Origin: Pseudomonadota bacterium
GTDB taxonomy: Bacteria > Pseudomonadota > Gammaproteobacteria > Steroidobacterales > Steroidobacteraceae
DNA: 64,000 bases
Assembly (NCBI GenBank): GCA_021843755.1
Contig: JAKBWB010000015.1
Location: 1 to 64,000, forward strand
Reading direction: 5' to 3'
The translations under genes and the position numbers were made by a program. The stretch's first letter is position 1. Each line of letters starts with the position of its first letter. Below the pieces are notes generated by a model. That model worked only from the letters and a program-made list of their open reading frames with translations, was not told the origin of the DNA and did no database searches. Positions 8,356-17,028 of the stretch are shown in pieces.

Positions 8356-8679
8356 ATGACTTTCGTGGTGACTGAAAACTGCATCAAGTGCAAGTACATG
8401 GACTGCGTGGAAGTCTGTCCGGTCGATTGCTTTCACGAGGGCCCGAATTTTCTCGTCATCGATCCGGACGAGTGCATCGATTGCACCCTCTGCGAGCCGG
8501 AGTGCCCCGCGGAAGCGATCTTCTCCGAGGAGGAGTTGCCCGGCGCGCAGGCGGCCTTCAAGGCGCTCAATGCCGAACTCGCCAAGCAGTGGCCGGTCAT
8601 CACGGAAAAGAAAGACGCGCCGGCGGACGCCAAGGAGTGGGATGGCAAGCCGGACAAGCTCAAGCTCCTCGAGCGCTGA
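8356..8679 (+). CDS. fdxA: 7Fe ferredoxin FdxA (3Fe-4S and 4Fe-4S)
   Basis: A 107-residue seven-iron ferredoxin of the Azotobacter FdI type. Cysteine positions C9, C12, C17, C21, C25 and C40, C43, C46, C50 reproduce the family pattern in which C9/C17/C50 hold the 3Fe-4S cluster, C21/C40/C43/C46 the 4Fe-4S cluster, and C12 and C25 are free. The acidic C-terminal extension (about residues 55-107) is also typical. GGAAGG precedes the ATG. It transfers low-potential electrons in the cytoplasm; partner not evident from neighbours. It is convergent with xerD. Confidence 0.95.
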   Translation: MTFVVTENCIKCKYMDCVEVCPVDCFHEGPNFLVIDPDECIDCTLCEPECPAEAIFSEEELPGAQAAFKALNAELAKQWPVITEKKDAPADAKEWDGKPDKLKLLER

Positions 8680-8709
8680 GCGGCCCGCTTCGCGGACCCG
8701 CGCCGCTCA
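8677..8709. terminator. Inverted repeat spanning the fdxA and xerD stop codons
   Basis: TGAGCGGC (8677-8684), which contains the fdxA stop, pairs with GCCGCTCA (8702-8709), which contains the xerD stop. An inner CCGC/GCGG hairpin (8685-8688 and 8692-8695) with a 3-base loop stacks on it. It could act as a two-way transcription stop between the convergent genes, but no T-run follows. Confidence 0.35.
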
Positions 8710-9636
8710 GGAGCGCGGGTGGTGGCGCGCATGAAGATCCTTCATGCGCTCGCTCGCCACGTGGGTGTAGATCTGGGTCGTCGACAGATCGCTGTGCCCG
8801 AGCAGGATCTGCACGACACGCAGGTCCGCGCCATGATTCAGCAGGTGCGTCGCAAACGCGTGGCGCAGGGTATGCGGCGAGAGCCCCTTGCTGATGCTTG
8901 CCTTGCGCGCGTAGCGCTTGATGATGTGCCAGAACGCCTGGCGGGTCATGCGATCGCCGCGGCGCGTGGGAAACAGGTAATCCGTCTGCCGCTCGAGCAG
9001 AATCTCATCGCGCGCGCCGTGCACGAATTCCGTCAGCCAGCGCACCGCCTCGTCCCCGAGCGGAATCAGCCGCTCACGGTTGCCCTTGCCGATGATGCGG
9101 ATGACGCCCTGGTTGAGATTGATCTGCGCATAATGCAGATTGACCAGCTCCGACACCCGCAGTCCCGTGGCGTAGAGCACCTCCAGCATGGTGCGGTCGC
9201 GATTGCCGAGCGGGTCGCGCACGACGGGCGCGGCAAGAAGCGCCTCGACCTCCTCCTCGCTCAGTGACTTCGGCAGCGACCGCCCGATCTTGGGCATGGC
9301 GATCTGGGCCGTCGGATCCTCTTGAATCAGGCCTTCGCGCATCAAGTATCGGAAGAAGCGCCGGTAGCTCGAGAGCTGGCGCGCGGTCGAGCGTGGCCGG
9401 GCGCCGGCGGCCACGCGCCACGCGATGAAATCCTGCAGATCCTGGCGTGAAGTGCGCATAATCGGTATCTGCCGCACGCTCAGCCAGCGCATCAGCGCAG
9501 TCAAATCCGCGCGGTAGGCCGCCAGGGTATTGGTGGACAGGCCACGCTCCATCCACACGGCATCGAGGAAGCGGCCGACGGTCGGATCCGTGTCCGGCTG
9601 GGTTGGGAGACTGGTTGCGGCCGATTCGTTGGACAA
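8707..9636 (-). CDS. xerD: Tyrosine recombinase XerD
   Basis: Site-specific recombinase that with XerC resolves chromosome dimers at dif. The C-terminal catalytic domain carries the arginine in ATGLRVSEL, the HxxR box in PHTLRHAFATHLL, and the histidine and tyrosine nucleophile in LLGHSDLSTTQIYTHV. The N-terminal SAM-like core-binding domain begins about VGRFLDAVWMERGLSTNTL. I use the TTG at 9636, which gives 309 residues, near the usual length of about 300; an ATG at 9762 would add 42 atypical residues. XerD rather than XerC is chosen from overall resemblance (ILLGHSDLSTTQIYTHV). No phage or integron genes adjoin, consistent with the housekeeping enzyme. Confidence 0.88.
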   Translation of the reverse strand: MSNESAATSLPTQPDTDPTVGRFLDAVWMERGLSTNTLAAYRADLTALMRWLSVRQIPIMRTSRQDLQDFIAWRVAAGARPRSTARQLSSYRRFFRYLMREGLIQEDPTAQIAMPKIGRSLPKSLSEEEVEALLAAPVVRDPLGNRDRTMLEVLYATGLRVSELVNLHYAQINLNQGVIRIIGKGNRERLIPLGDEAVRWLTEFVHGARDEILLERQTDYLFPTRRGDRMTRQAFWHIIKRYARKASISKGLSPHTLRHAFATHLLNHGADLRVVQILLGHSDLSTTQIYTHVASERMKDLHARHHPRS

Positions 9637-9834
9637 TTTAAGTCTCGCTGCAGGCCCGTGCGTACCGCTCAACGAGCGTCGAGCCGTTGACGAAATTCCG
9701 GCGTCACGGTGCCGATCGCAGTATGGTGACCACCGGCGCTGCACCGGTGTGACGATCATCACAATTGGAACCGCTTGTTAACGTAATAGAGAACCTGATC
9801 ACAATACCCGACACTTTCACCGGCCATCGTCACG

Positions 9835-10668
9835 ATGCCACAGAATCGGTCCACACACTCATTCTCGTTCCGTTCCCTGGCTGTGCTGCCGCTCAGGATC
9901 GCATTCAGCGTATATGCGGCACTGGTCTTCCTGATCTTCGGCTGCACCGCGTTGCTGGCCGCCCTGGCGCTGCCGGCACTGGCGCGCCGGCGGGCGGCCA
10001 CGCGCCGCCTCGCCCGTGCGTTGCTCGCCTGCTCCGGCATGCCTCTGGCGGTGCGCGGCCTGCAACACCTCCCGAGCGGACAGTGTGTCATCGTGGCCAA
10101 TCACGCCAGTTACCTCGACGGTCCGGTGTTCACCGCCGTTCTGCCGGCCCGCTTCGCGTTCGTCATCAAGCGCGAGATGGCCAGTGTGCCGCTGGCCGGG
10201 ATGTTCCTGCGCCGAATCGGCGCGCACTTCGTGGAGCGCTTCGATCGCCGGCGGGGGGCCGCGGACGCCCTGCGCGTACTGCGCAGCGCGACTCAGGGCC
10301 ACTCCCTGGTGTTCTTTCCCGAGGGCACCTTCACCACGAGCCCCGGATTGCTGCGCTTTCACAGCGGCGCGTTCACCACCGCCGTGCGAGCCGGCTGCCC
10401 GGTGGTTCCGGCCGTGGTGCGCGGCACCCGTACCGCGCTCTCTCCGCAGGGCGGGCTGCCGCGGCCGGCCCGGATAGAGGTCGAGATCCTCGAGCCGATC
10501 CAGCCGCCGCCGGGCGGGCGCGCCGCCGCGCTCCTGCGCGATCAGGCGCGCGCGGCGATTCTGGCCGCGCTCGGGGAGCCGGATCTGGGCTCACCAGACC
10601 CGCCCTCACATGTTGCGCCGGTAGCGTCCGCCGACCTCGTACAGGGCATGGGTGATCTGTCCGAGTGA
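9835..10668 (+). CDS. plsC: 1-acylglycerol-3-phosphate acyltransferase (PlsC-type)
   Basis: A 277-residue membrane acyltransferase. A hydrophobic N-terminal helix (about 18-48) is followed by the catalytic NHASYLD box (89-95, NHx4D), a second conserved block around VERFDRRRGAADALRVL, and FPEGTFTTSP (161-170, the substrate-phosphate site). It should transfer an acyl chain from acyl-ACP or acyl-CoA to lysophosphatidic acid or a related lipid at the inner membrane. Its last 63 bases overlap the end of the convergent icmF gene, so about the final 20 residues are encoded by DNA also coding for the IcmF C-terminus. Whether it is the main PlsC or a paralogue cannot be told. Confidence 0.85.
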   Translation: MPQNRSTHSFSFRSLAVLPLRIAFSVYAALVFLIFGCTALLAALALPALARRRAATRRLARALLACSGMPLAVRGLQHLPSGQCVIVANHASYLDGPVFTAVLPARFAFVIKREMASVPLAGMFLRRIGAHFVERFDRRRGAADALRVLRSATQGHSLVFFPEGTFTTSPGLLRFHSGAFTTAVRAGCPVVPAVVRGTRTALSPQGGLPRPARIEVEILEPIQPPPGGRAAALLRDQARAAILAALGEPDLGSPDPPSHVAPVASADLVQGMGDLSE

Positions 10669-13600
10669 GCAACTCTTGACGGTCTCCATCAACTCGGCAA
10701 ACACGTTGCCGTCCGTGCCCGCAACCTGCTTCAAGCGAGCCAACGCCGCGGGCGCGCGCGGCGCATTGCGCGCCTGAAACGCGCGTACTGCCGCCACCTG
10801 CGCCTGCTTCTCCTGCTCGCTCGAGCGGATCAGCTCGGCGTGCGCATGCTCGGCCTCGGCGTCGGAGTGCGAAAGGAAGGTATTCACCCCGACGATCGGC
10901 AGACTCCCGTCGTGCTTGCGGGTCTCGTAGTAGAGCGACTCGTCCTGGATCTTGCCGCGCTGGTACATCGTCTCCATCGCCCCGAGCACCCCGCCGCGCT
11001 CAGTCAGCGCATCGAATTCCCGATACACGGCTTCTTCGACCAAGTCGGTGAGGTATTCGATGGCGAACGAGCCCTGCCAAGGATTCTGAATCTTGTTCAG
11101 GCCGAGCTCGCGATTGATGATCAGCTGAATGGCCACCGCCCGCCGCACGCTCTCCTCGGTCGGCGTGGTCAGCGCCTCGTCGTAGGCATTGGTGTGCAGG
11201 CTGTTGCAATTGTCGAACAGCGCGTACAGCGCCTGCAGCGTGGTACGGATGTCGTTGAATGCGATCTCGCGCGCGTGCAGGCTCCGTCCCGAGGTCTGCA
11301 CGTGATATTTCAGCATCTGGCTGCGCGGACCGCCGCCGTAAAGATCGCGCATGGCACGCGCCCAGATGCGCCGCGCCACTCGGCCGATCACCGCGTACTC
11401 CGGGTCCATGCCGTTGGAAAAGAAGAACGACAGATTGGGCGCGAAGTCATCGATCTTCATGCCGCGGGCCAGGTAGTACTCGACGATGGTGAAACCGTTG
11501 GCGAGCGTGAAGGCGAGCTGCGTGATCGGATTGGCGCCGGCTTCCGCGATGTGGTAACCGGAGATCGAGACGGAGTAGAAATTGCGCACCTGGCGCGCGA
11601 TGAAATACTCCTGCACGTCGCCCATCATCCTGAGCGCGAACTCCGTGGAGAAGATACAGGTATTCTGGGCCTGATCTTCCTTCAGAATGTCCGCCTGCAC
11701 CGTGCCCCGCACGGCACTCAGCGTTTCGGCCTTGATGCGCTCGTAGACCTGCGGCTCGAGCAGCTGATCCCCTGTCACACCGAGCAACGCCAGGCCCGAA
11801 CCATCGTGTCCCTCCGGACGCTCACCGTGATACGCCGGCGGCTCGCTCGCGCCCTCGATGGCCTCTCGCCGCAGCATCTCGATGCGCTGCTCGGCCTCGC
11901 GCCAGCGTCCCTCGGCGCGCAAATACCGCTCGACGCGCTGATCGATCGCCGTATTGAGATACATCGCCAGAATCATCGGCGCCGGACCATTGATGGTCAT
12001 CGACACCGAGGTCGACGGCCGAGCCAGATCGAAGCCCGAGTAGAGCTTCTTCACGTCATCGAGGGTCGCAACCGACACCCCGGAGTTGCCCGTGCGGCCG
12101 TAGATGTCCGGGCGCATGTCCGGATCCTCGCCGTAGAGCGTCGTCGAGTCGAACGCCGTCGAGAGGCGCACCGCCCCGTGCCCCCGGGCCAGATAATGAA
12201 ACCGGCGGTTGGTACGCTCCGGAGCGCCCTCGCCGGCGAACATCCGGGTCGGATCCTCCTCCTCGCGGCGGTACGGATAGACGCCGCCGGTGTAGGGAAA
12301 GGCCCCGGGCAGATTCTCGCTGCGGATGAAGCGCAGCAGCTCACCCCAATCGCGCAGCTTCGGCACTGCGAGCTTCGGCACCCGTTCGTGCGCGAGTGTC
12401 TCGCTGTAGTTCTCCCCGCTCACCTCGTGGCCGCGTACCCTGTAGGAATAGGTCGCAGCGCTCGCCGCCCGCGCCCGCTCCGGCCACGCCTTGAGTTCGC
12501 CGATCCCCTCGGCGCCGATCCGATCCAGAGCCTCGTTGTAGGCGGCCCGCAGCGCCCGGCGCGTGGCGTCGCCGTCCCCGTGCACCGCGTCCGGGCACGG
12601 CTCGAGCGGTGCCGGCACCGCGTCCGCGTCGACGGCCTGCAGCGCCTGATACAGTCCCTGAGCACGGCTCGCGGCTTGCGCCTGGCGCTCGATCTGCGCA
12701 CGTACGCCGCGGCCGTTGTGCGCGATCTCGGCCAGGTAGCGCACCCTCGAGCCGGGGATCAGCGGCTCGCGCGCCTGCGGCTCGAGCTGCGCGGAATCGG
12801 CCGTCTCCCAAGCGACGGAGCCGAGGCGCTGCGCGCCGATCAGTCTGCACAGCGCCGTAAACAGCCGATTCACGCCCGGGTCGTTGAAGCGACTGGCCAC
12901 GGTCGGAAACACCGGCACATCGGCGTCTGCCAGGTCTCTGGCCTCGGGGTGATTGCGCCGCCATTGCTTGCGCACGTCGCGCAGACTGTCGTTCGCGCCG
13001 CGCTTGTCGCTCTTGTTGAGCACGATCAGGTCGGCGTGATCGAGCATCTCGATCTTCTCGAGCTGGCTGGCCGCGCCGTACTCACCGGTCATGACGTACA
13101 CGGATCGGTCCACAAGATCGACGATCTCGCTATCCGCCTGGCCCGTGCCGGCGGTCTCCACGAGGATCAGATCGAACCCGGCGGCCCGGTAGAGCTGGAT
13201 CACGTCCTTCAGCACCGCCGCGGTCGCCATGTGCCGTCGCCGTGTGGCGAGCGAGCGCATGAACACGGCGTCGGTATCGATACTGTTCATGCGTATGCGG
13301 TCCCCGAGCAGCGCCCCGCCGCTGCGCCCGCGGGTCGGATCCATCGCCGCCACCGCGATCTGGCAATCCGGAAATTGCCGCAGCAGTCGCGCCAGCAGCT
13401 CGTCGGTGAGGCTCGACTTGCCCGCCCCTCCGCTGCCGGTGATCCCGATGACCGGCACGCGGTTCGGCGAGCGCTGCGTCGTGCGACGGATCTGTTCGGC
13501 CGGCGCGTCGGCAGGGCCGGCGTTTTCCAATACCGTGATGGCGCGCGCGATCTGCACCGGATCTCGCGTGGTGAGCGGCCGCGTCTCGAATGCCGGCTTG

Positions 13601-14079
13601 CGGGCAGCGCGCACCCGGCCGAACACGTCGTCTATCATGCCCTCCAGACCCATCCGGCGACCGTCCTCGGGCGTATAGATGCGCTCGACGCCGTAGCGTT
13701 GCAGCGCATCGATCTCCTGAGGGGCGATCGTGCCGCCGCCGCCGACGACCACGCGGATGTGCGGACAGCCGCGCTCGCGCAGCATGTCCACCATGTAGGC
13801 GAAATATTCGTTGTGGCCGCCCTGGTAGGAGGTCGCAGCGATGGCGTCGGCGTCCTCCTGGATCGCCGCGCGCACGATCTCGGCGACGCTGCGGTTGTGT
13901 CCGAGGTGCACCACCTCGGCGCCATGGGCCTGCAGCAGGCGCCGGATCATGTTGATCGCCGCGTCGTGTCCATCGAACAGCGAAGCGGCCGATACGAATC
14001 TCAGGGGCGGACTGATCCGGGCGGACCCCGGATCCTCGGCATGGGCGGACTGCACGGCACTCGAGTGCTTCGGAAGCAT
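10606..14079 (-). CDS. icmF: Fused isobutyryl-CoA mutase IcmF (B12 domain, G-protein chaperone, mutase)
   Basis: A 1157-residue single-chain B12 enzyme. The N-terminal cobalamin-binding domain has DGHDAA at 36-41 (histidine replaces the lower cobalt ligand). A MeaB-like GTPase chaperone follows, with Walker A GSGGAGKS near 215-222 and NKSD in the base-recognition site. The catalytic TIM barrel fills about 560-1157, with the AGEGAPERTNRRFHYL block characteristic of IcmF. It interconverts isobutyryl-CoA and n-butyryl-CoA, and in some members pivalyl/isovaleryl-CoA. It is divergent from a TetR regulator and an acyl-CoA degradation operon, supporting a role in branched short-chain acyl-CoA metabolism. 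The 3' end overlaps plsC by 63 bases. Confidence 0.93.
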   Translation of the reverse strand: MLPKHSSAVQSAHAEDPGSARISPPLRFVSAASLFDGHDAAINMIRRLLQAHGAEVVHLGHNRSVAEIVRAAIQEDADAIAATSYQGGHNEYFAYMVDMLRERGCPHIRVVVGGGGTIAPQEIDALQRYGVERIYTPEDGRRMGLEGMIDDVFGRVRAARKPAFETRPLTTRDPVQIARAITVLENAGPADAPAEQIRRTTQRSPNRVPVIGITGSGGAGKSSLTDELLARLLRQFPDCQIAVAAMDPTRGRSGGALLGDRIRMNSIDTDAVFMRSLATRRRHMATAAVLKDVIQLYRAAGFDLILVETAGTGQADSEIVDLVDRSVYVMTGEYGAASQLEKIEMLDHADLIVLNKSDKRGANDSLRDVRKQWRRNHPEARDLADADVPVFPTVASRFNDPGVNRLFTALCRLIGAQRLGSVAWETADSAQLEPQAREPLIPGSRVRYLAEIAHNGRGVRAQIERQAQAASRAQGLYQALQAVDADAVPAPLEPCPDAVHGDGDATRRALRAAYNEALDRIGAEGIGELKAWPERARAASAATYSYRVRGHEVSGENYSETLAHERVPKLAVPKLRDWGELLRFIRSENLPGAFPYTGGVYPYRREEEDPTRMFAGEGAPERTNRRFHYLARGHGAVRLSTAFDSTTLYGEDPDMRPDIYGRTGNSGVSVATLDDVKKLYSGFDLARPSTSVSMTINGPAPMILAMYLNTAIDQRVERYLRAEGRWREAEQRIEMLRREAIEGASEPPAYHGERPEGHDGSGLALLGVTGDQLLEPQVYERIKAETLSAVRGTVQADILKEDQAQNTCIFSTEFALRMMGDVQEYFIARQVRNFYSVSISGYHIAEAGANPITQLAFTLANGFTIVEYYLARGMKIDDFAPNLSFFFSNGMDPEYAVIGRVARRIWARAMRDLYGGGPRSQMLKYHVQTSGRSLHAREIAFNDIRTTLQALYALFDNCNSLHTNAYDEALTTPTEESVRRAVAIQLIINRELGLNKIQNPWQGSFAIEYLTDLVEEAVYREFDALTERGGVLGAMETMYQRGKIQDESLYYETRKHDGSLPIVGVNTFLSHSDAEAEHAHAELIRSSEQEKQAQVAAVRAFQARNAPRAPAALARLKQVAGTDGNVFAELMETVKSCSLGQITHALYEVGGRYRRNM

Positions 14080-14144
14080 GGCTCGCTCGCTGGGCGCTGG
14101 GCGGGAAGAAAGTCTTTACGCGCCGGTAGGATAGCTACTAATGA

Positions 14145-14157
14145 GTATGATCCATAC
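14145..14157. promoter_or_regulatory. Candidate TetR operator in the icmF-tetR divergent region
   Basis: GTATG and CATAC flank ATC, a perfect 5-3-5 palindrome, 66 bases upstream of the icmF start and 120 before tetR. TetR-type repressors often bind such sites in shared divergent promoters. A TATACT box at 14226-14231 could be the -10 of tetR. Short and unproven. Confidence 0.3.
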
Positions 14158-14276
14158 GGGCCCGGACGGTCAACGCGTCGGCCGGCACCGACCGCCCAGC
14201 ACGCGCACATCGGTCCGTGTGCGGTTATACTGCACGGCAGCGGGCCCCGTACTGCATGGACCCTTCCTGAACCGGC

Positions 14277-15023
14277 ATGCCGACCAGTCGACGCAAAACG
14301 GCGCCCGGGCGAACGCACCTCGCCGCGAGCGCTGCCGCCACACTCAGCGCCACCGTGCGCGGCTCGCCGTGGCGCGCCAGCCGCGAGCGGGTGCGCGACC
14401 GGCAGATCAAGCGCGAGGCCGTGATCCGCGCCGCGGCCCATGCCTTCAACCACAAGGGCTATCACAACACCTCGCTCGATGACATCGCCGCGGCACTCGA
14501 GGTCAGCAAGCCGACCGTGTATTACTACGTATCGAACAAGGAACAGCTCCTGTTCGAGTGTTTCGTCGCCGGCATCGAGCCGATCCGCGCGGCGTTTCGC
14601 AACGCGCGCTCGCCGCGCGCCCCGGCACGCGAGCGACTGAAGACCGTGCTCGGCCATTACGGCCAGGCGGTCGCCTCGGAGTTCGGCTGGTGCATGGTGC
14701 GCGCCGAGGACCAGGATCTCTCGCCGGCGATGAGCGCACACATCAAGTCGCTGAAATCCGAGATCGATCAGGGCATCCGCCGACTGTTGCGCGAGGGTGT
14801 TCAAGACGGCTCGATCCACCCGTGCGATCCGAAGATGACCGCGTTCGCCCTCGCCGGCGCGCTCAACTGGATCGCGCACTGGTACCGCGAGAATCAATCC
14901 ATGACCGGCGCCGAGATCGCCGCCGCCTTTATCACCGTTTTCGAGAATGGCCTCAATCCGCGCGCGGACACGGCGGCCGGCCGCCGCGCGGCGCAGCGGA
15001 CAACCCACGGGCTCGAGCGCTGA
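14277..15023 (+). CDS. TetR-family transcriptional regulator
   Basis: A 248-residue regulator. The helix-turn-helix is clear: IKREAVIRAAAHAFNHKGYHNTSLDDIA with recognition helix VSKPTVYYYVSNKEQLLFE. About 40 basic residues precede the domain, longer than usual, so the true start may lie further in (no better ATG is evident). The ligand-binding half holds the FGWCMVRAEDQDLSP stretch typical of acyl-CoA-responsive TetR members. It is transcribed with the thiolase operon and away from icmF, so it probably controls both according to an acyl-CoA ligand. Ligand identity is inferred only from context. Confidence 0.85.
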   Translation: MPTSRRKTAPGRTHLAASAAATLSATVRGSPWRASRERVRDRQIKREAVIRAAAHAFNHKGYHNTSLDDIAAALEVSKPTVYYYVSNKEQLLFECFVAGIEPIRAAFRNARSPRAPARERLKTVLGHYGQAVASEFGWCMVRAEDQDLSPAMSAHIKSLKSEIDQGIRRLLREGVQDGSIHPCDPKMTAFALAGALNWIAHWYRENQSMTGAEIAAAFITVFENGLNPRADTAAGRRAAQRTTHGLER

Positions 15024-15051
15024 GCGCCCATTCCCGTACGGAGGACCTGTC

Positions 15052-16233
15052 ATGCCCTCGACCGAAATCGTGATCGCTTCGGCCCGACGGACCCCGCTCG
15101 GGGCGTTCCAGGGCGCGCTGTCGGGGCTGAGCGCCCCACAGCTCGGTGCCGCAGCGCTCAAAGGCGCCATCGACGCAGCCGGCATCGCGCCCGCCGCGGT
15201 CGACGAGGTCATCCTGGGCTGCGTACTCGCCGCGGGGCTGGGCCAGGCGCCGGCCCGCCAGGCCGCCATCGCCGCTGGCGTTCCGCTCGCCACGCCGGCG
15301 ACAACCCTCAACAAGATGTGCGGCTCGGGCTTGAAGGCGGTCATGATGGCCGCCGATCAGATCCGGGCCGGCGGCGCCGAGATCGTGCTCGCAGGGGGAT
15401 TCGAATCCATGACTCGGGCACCGTATCTGCTGCCCAAGGCACGCGGCGGCTACCGCATGGGCCACGGTGAGATCATCGATCACATGTTCTTCGACGGTCT
15501 GCAAAGCCCCTTCGACAGCAAGCTCATGGGCTGTTTCGCCGACGCCACCGCCGCGCGTTACGGCCTCACGCGCGAGCAGCAGGATGCCTTCGCCGCCGAA
15601 TCGGTCCGCCGCGCCGTGCGCGCTCAAGCACAAGCATTCGAGGTCGAGATCGTTCCCGTGACCGTCAAGGACCGCAAGGCCGAGCGGATCGTGACGCGCG
15701 ATGAGACGCCCCAGACCTGCGATCTGAGCAAGATCCCCACACTCCGGCCCGCATTCAGCAAGGACGGCACGGTAACCGCCGCCAGCGCCTCCTCGATTGC
15801 CGATGGTGCGGCGGCGGTGGTGGTCATGGACGCACGGTCGGCTCGCTCCCGCGACATCACGCCCCTCGCGCGCATCGTCGCGTACGCAAGCCACGCGCAG
15901 GAGCCCGAATGGTTCACGACCGCCCCGGTCGGCGCCGTGCGCAAAGTCCTTGGCATGCTCGGTTGGCAGCCCGGCGATGTCGACCTGTACGAGATCAACG
16001 AAGCATTCGCGGCCGTCACCCTGGTGGCCATGCGCGATCTCGGCCTCGATCACGCTCGTGTCAACGTCAATGGCGGCGCATGCGCACTCGGTCATCCGCT
16101 CGGGGCCACCGGTGCACGCATTCTGACGACGCTGCTGCACGCGTTGCGCGCCCGGAGCGGCCGGCGCGGCATCGCCGCACTGTGCATCGGCGGCGGCGAA
16201 GCTGTGGCTGTGGCCGTGGAAATGATCCGCTAG
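15052..16233 (+). CDS. Acetyl-CoA C-acetyltransferase (thiolase)
   Basis: A 393-residue thiolase. The acyl-accepting nucleophile is C90 in NKMCGSG. NEAFA, the base-pairing histidine in GGACALGHPLGATGAR (about H348) and the second cysteine in CIGGGE (about C378) complete the active site. It condenses two acetyl-CoA or cleaves acetoacetyl-CoA and other 3-ketoacyl-CoAs. GGAGG precedes the ATG at 15052. First enzyme gene after the TetR regulator and followed after 27 bases by a 3-hydroxyacyl-CoA dehydrogenase, so the pair forms the last two steps of short-chain beta-oxidation. Together with acetoacetyl-CoA synthetase downstream it would complete acetoacetate use. Confidence 0.93.
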   Translation: MPSTEIVIASARRTPLGAFQGALSGLSAPQLGAAALKGAIDAAGIAPAAVDEVILGCVLAAGLGQAPARQAAIAAGVPLATPATTLNKMCGSGLKAVMMAADQIRAGGAEIVLAGGFESMTRAPYLLPKARGGYRMGHGEIIDHMFFDGLQSPFDSKLMGCFADATAARYGLTREQQDAFAAESVRRAVRAQAQAFEVEIVPVTVKDRKAERIVTRDETPQTCDLSKIPTLRPAFSKDGTVTAASASSIADGAAAVVVMDARSARSRDITPLARIVAYASHAQEPEWFTTAPVGAVRKVLGMLGWQPGDVDLYEINEAFAAVTLVAMRDLGLDHARVNVNGGACALGHPLGATGARILTTLLHALRARSGRRGIAALCIGGGEAVAVAVEMIR

Positions 16234-16260
16234 ACTGTCAACCGACCTGCAGGGGGACGC

Positions 16261-17028
16261 ATGAAGATCCAGAATGCCCGGGCCGTCATCACCGGCGGCG
16301 CTTCGGGACTCGGTCACGCCACGGCCCGCCATCTCATTGCGCAGGGCGCGCGCGCGGTATTGCTGGACGTTCAGGAAGAGCAAGGACAGGCAGCGGCCGA
16401 GGAACTGGGCGGCAACGCGCATTTCCTACGCTGCGACGTCGCGTCGGAGACCGAAGTCAACGCCGCGATGGCCAGCGCCGCGCAGCGCCTGGATGGTCTG
16501 AATCTGCTGGTCAACTGCGCGGGAGTCATCGGCGCGGGTCGCGTGCTCGGCAAACAGGGGCCGATGAGCGGTGAGTTCTTCACGCGGGTCGTGCACATCA
16601 ATCTCATCGGCAGCTTCCTGTGCGACAAGGCGGCAGCGAGCCTGATGCAGCACAATGCGCCCACCGAAGACGGCGAGCGCGGCCTGCTGGTGCATACCTC
16701 GTCGATCGCGGCATTCGAAGGACAAATCGGTCAGGCCGCCTACGCGGCCACCAAAGCGGCGCTCGCCGGGATGACGCTGCCCATTGCCCGCGAGCTCGCC
16801 CGCTTCGGCATTCGCTGCATCGCCATCGCGCCCGGCATCTTCCACACGCCCATGATCGACACCCTCAGCGCGCAGGTACAAGCCTCGCTTGCGGCTCAAA
16901 TCCCCTTCCCGCATCGGCTCGGCAAGCCCGCGGAGTTCGCCCAGCTGGTCGCGGCGGCTTTCGAGATCCCCATGCTCAACGGCGCGACGGTTCGGCTCGA
17001 TGGGGCCGTGAGGATGCAACCGCAGTGA
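16261..17028 (+). CDS. SDR-type 3-hydroxyacyl-CoA dehydrogenase (HSD17B10-like)
   Basis: A 255-residue short-chain dehydrogenase. The NAD-binding loop is GGASGLGHA near 12-20, an aspartate in LLDVQEE favours NAD, NCAGV follows, and the catalytic serine and YAATK lie in the HTSSIAAF...QAAYAATKAAL region. The NCAGVIGAGRVLGKQGPMS region and the PGIFHTPM block are those of type II 3-hydroxyacyl-CoA dehydrogenase, which oxidises short or 2-methyl-branched 3-hydroxyacyl-CoAs (isoleucine pathway). It starts 27 bases after the thiolase and overlaps the next gene by 4 bases, clear evidence of an operon. Confidence 0.88.
   Translation: MKIQNARAVITGGASGLGHATARHLIAQGARAVLLDVQEEQGQAAAEELGGNAHFLRCDVASETEVNAAMASAAQRLDGLNLLVNCAGVIGAGRVLGKQGPMSGEFFTRVVHINLIGSFLCDKAAASLMQHNAPTEDGERGLLVHTSSIAAFEGQIGQAAYAATKAALAGMTLPIARELARFGIRCIAIAPGIFHTPMIDTLSAQVQASLAAQIPFPHRLGKPAEFAQLVAAAFEIPMLNGATVRLDGAVRMQPQ

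Noticed and set aside
8707-9636. xerD as a mobile-element integrase
   Set aside because: No att-like repeats, cargo or tRNA adjoin and the protein matches the housekeeping dif recombinase in length and motifs.
10840-14424. Very long open frame on the strand opposite icmF
   Set aside because: It is the mirror of a highly conserved gene in GC-rich DNA, has no recognisable domain and is rich in Arg/His/Ala, as expected for a shadow frame.
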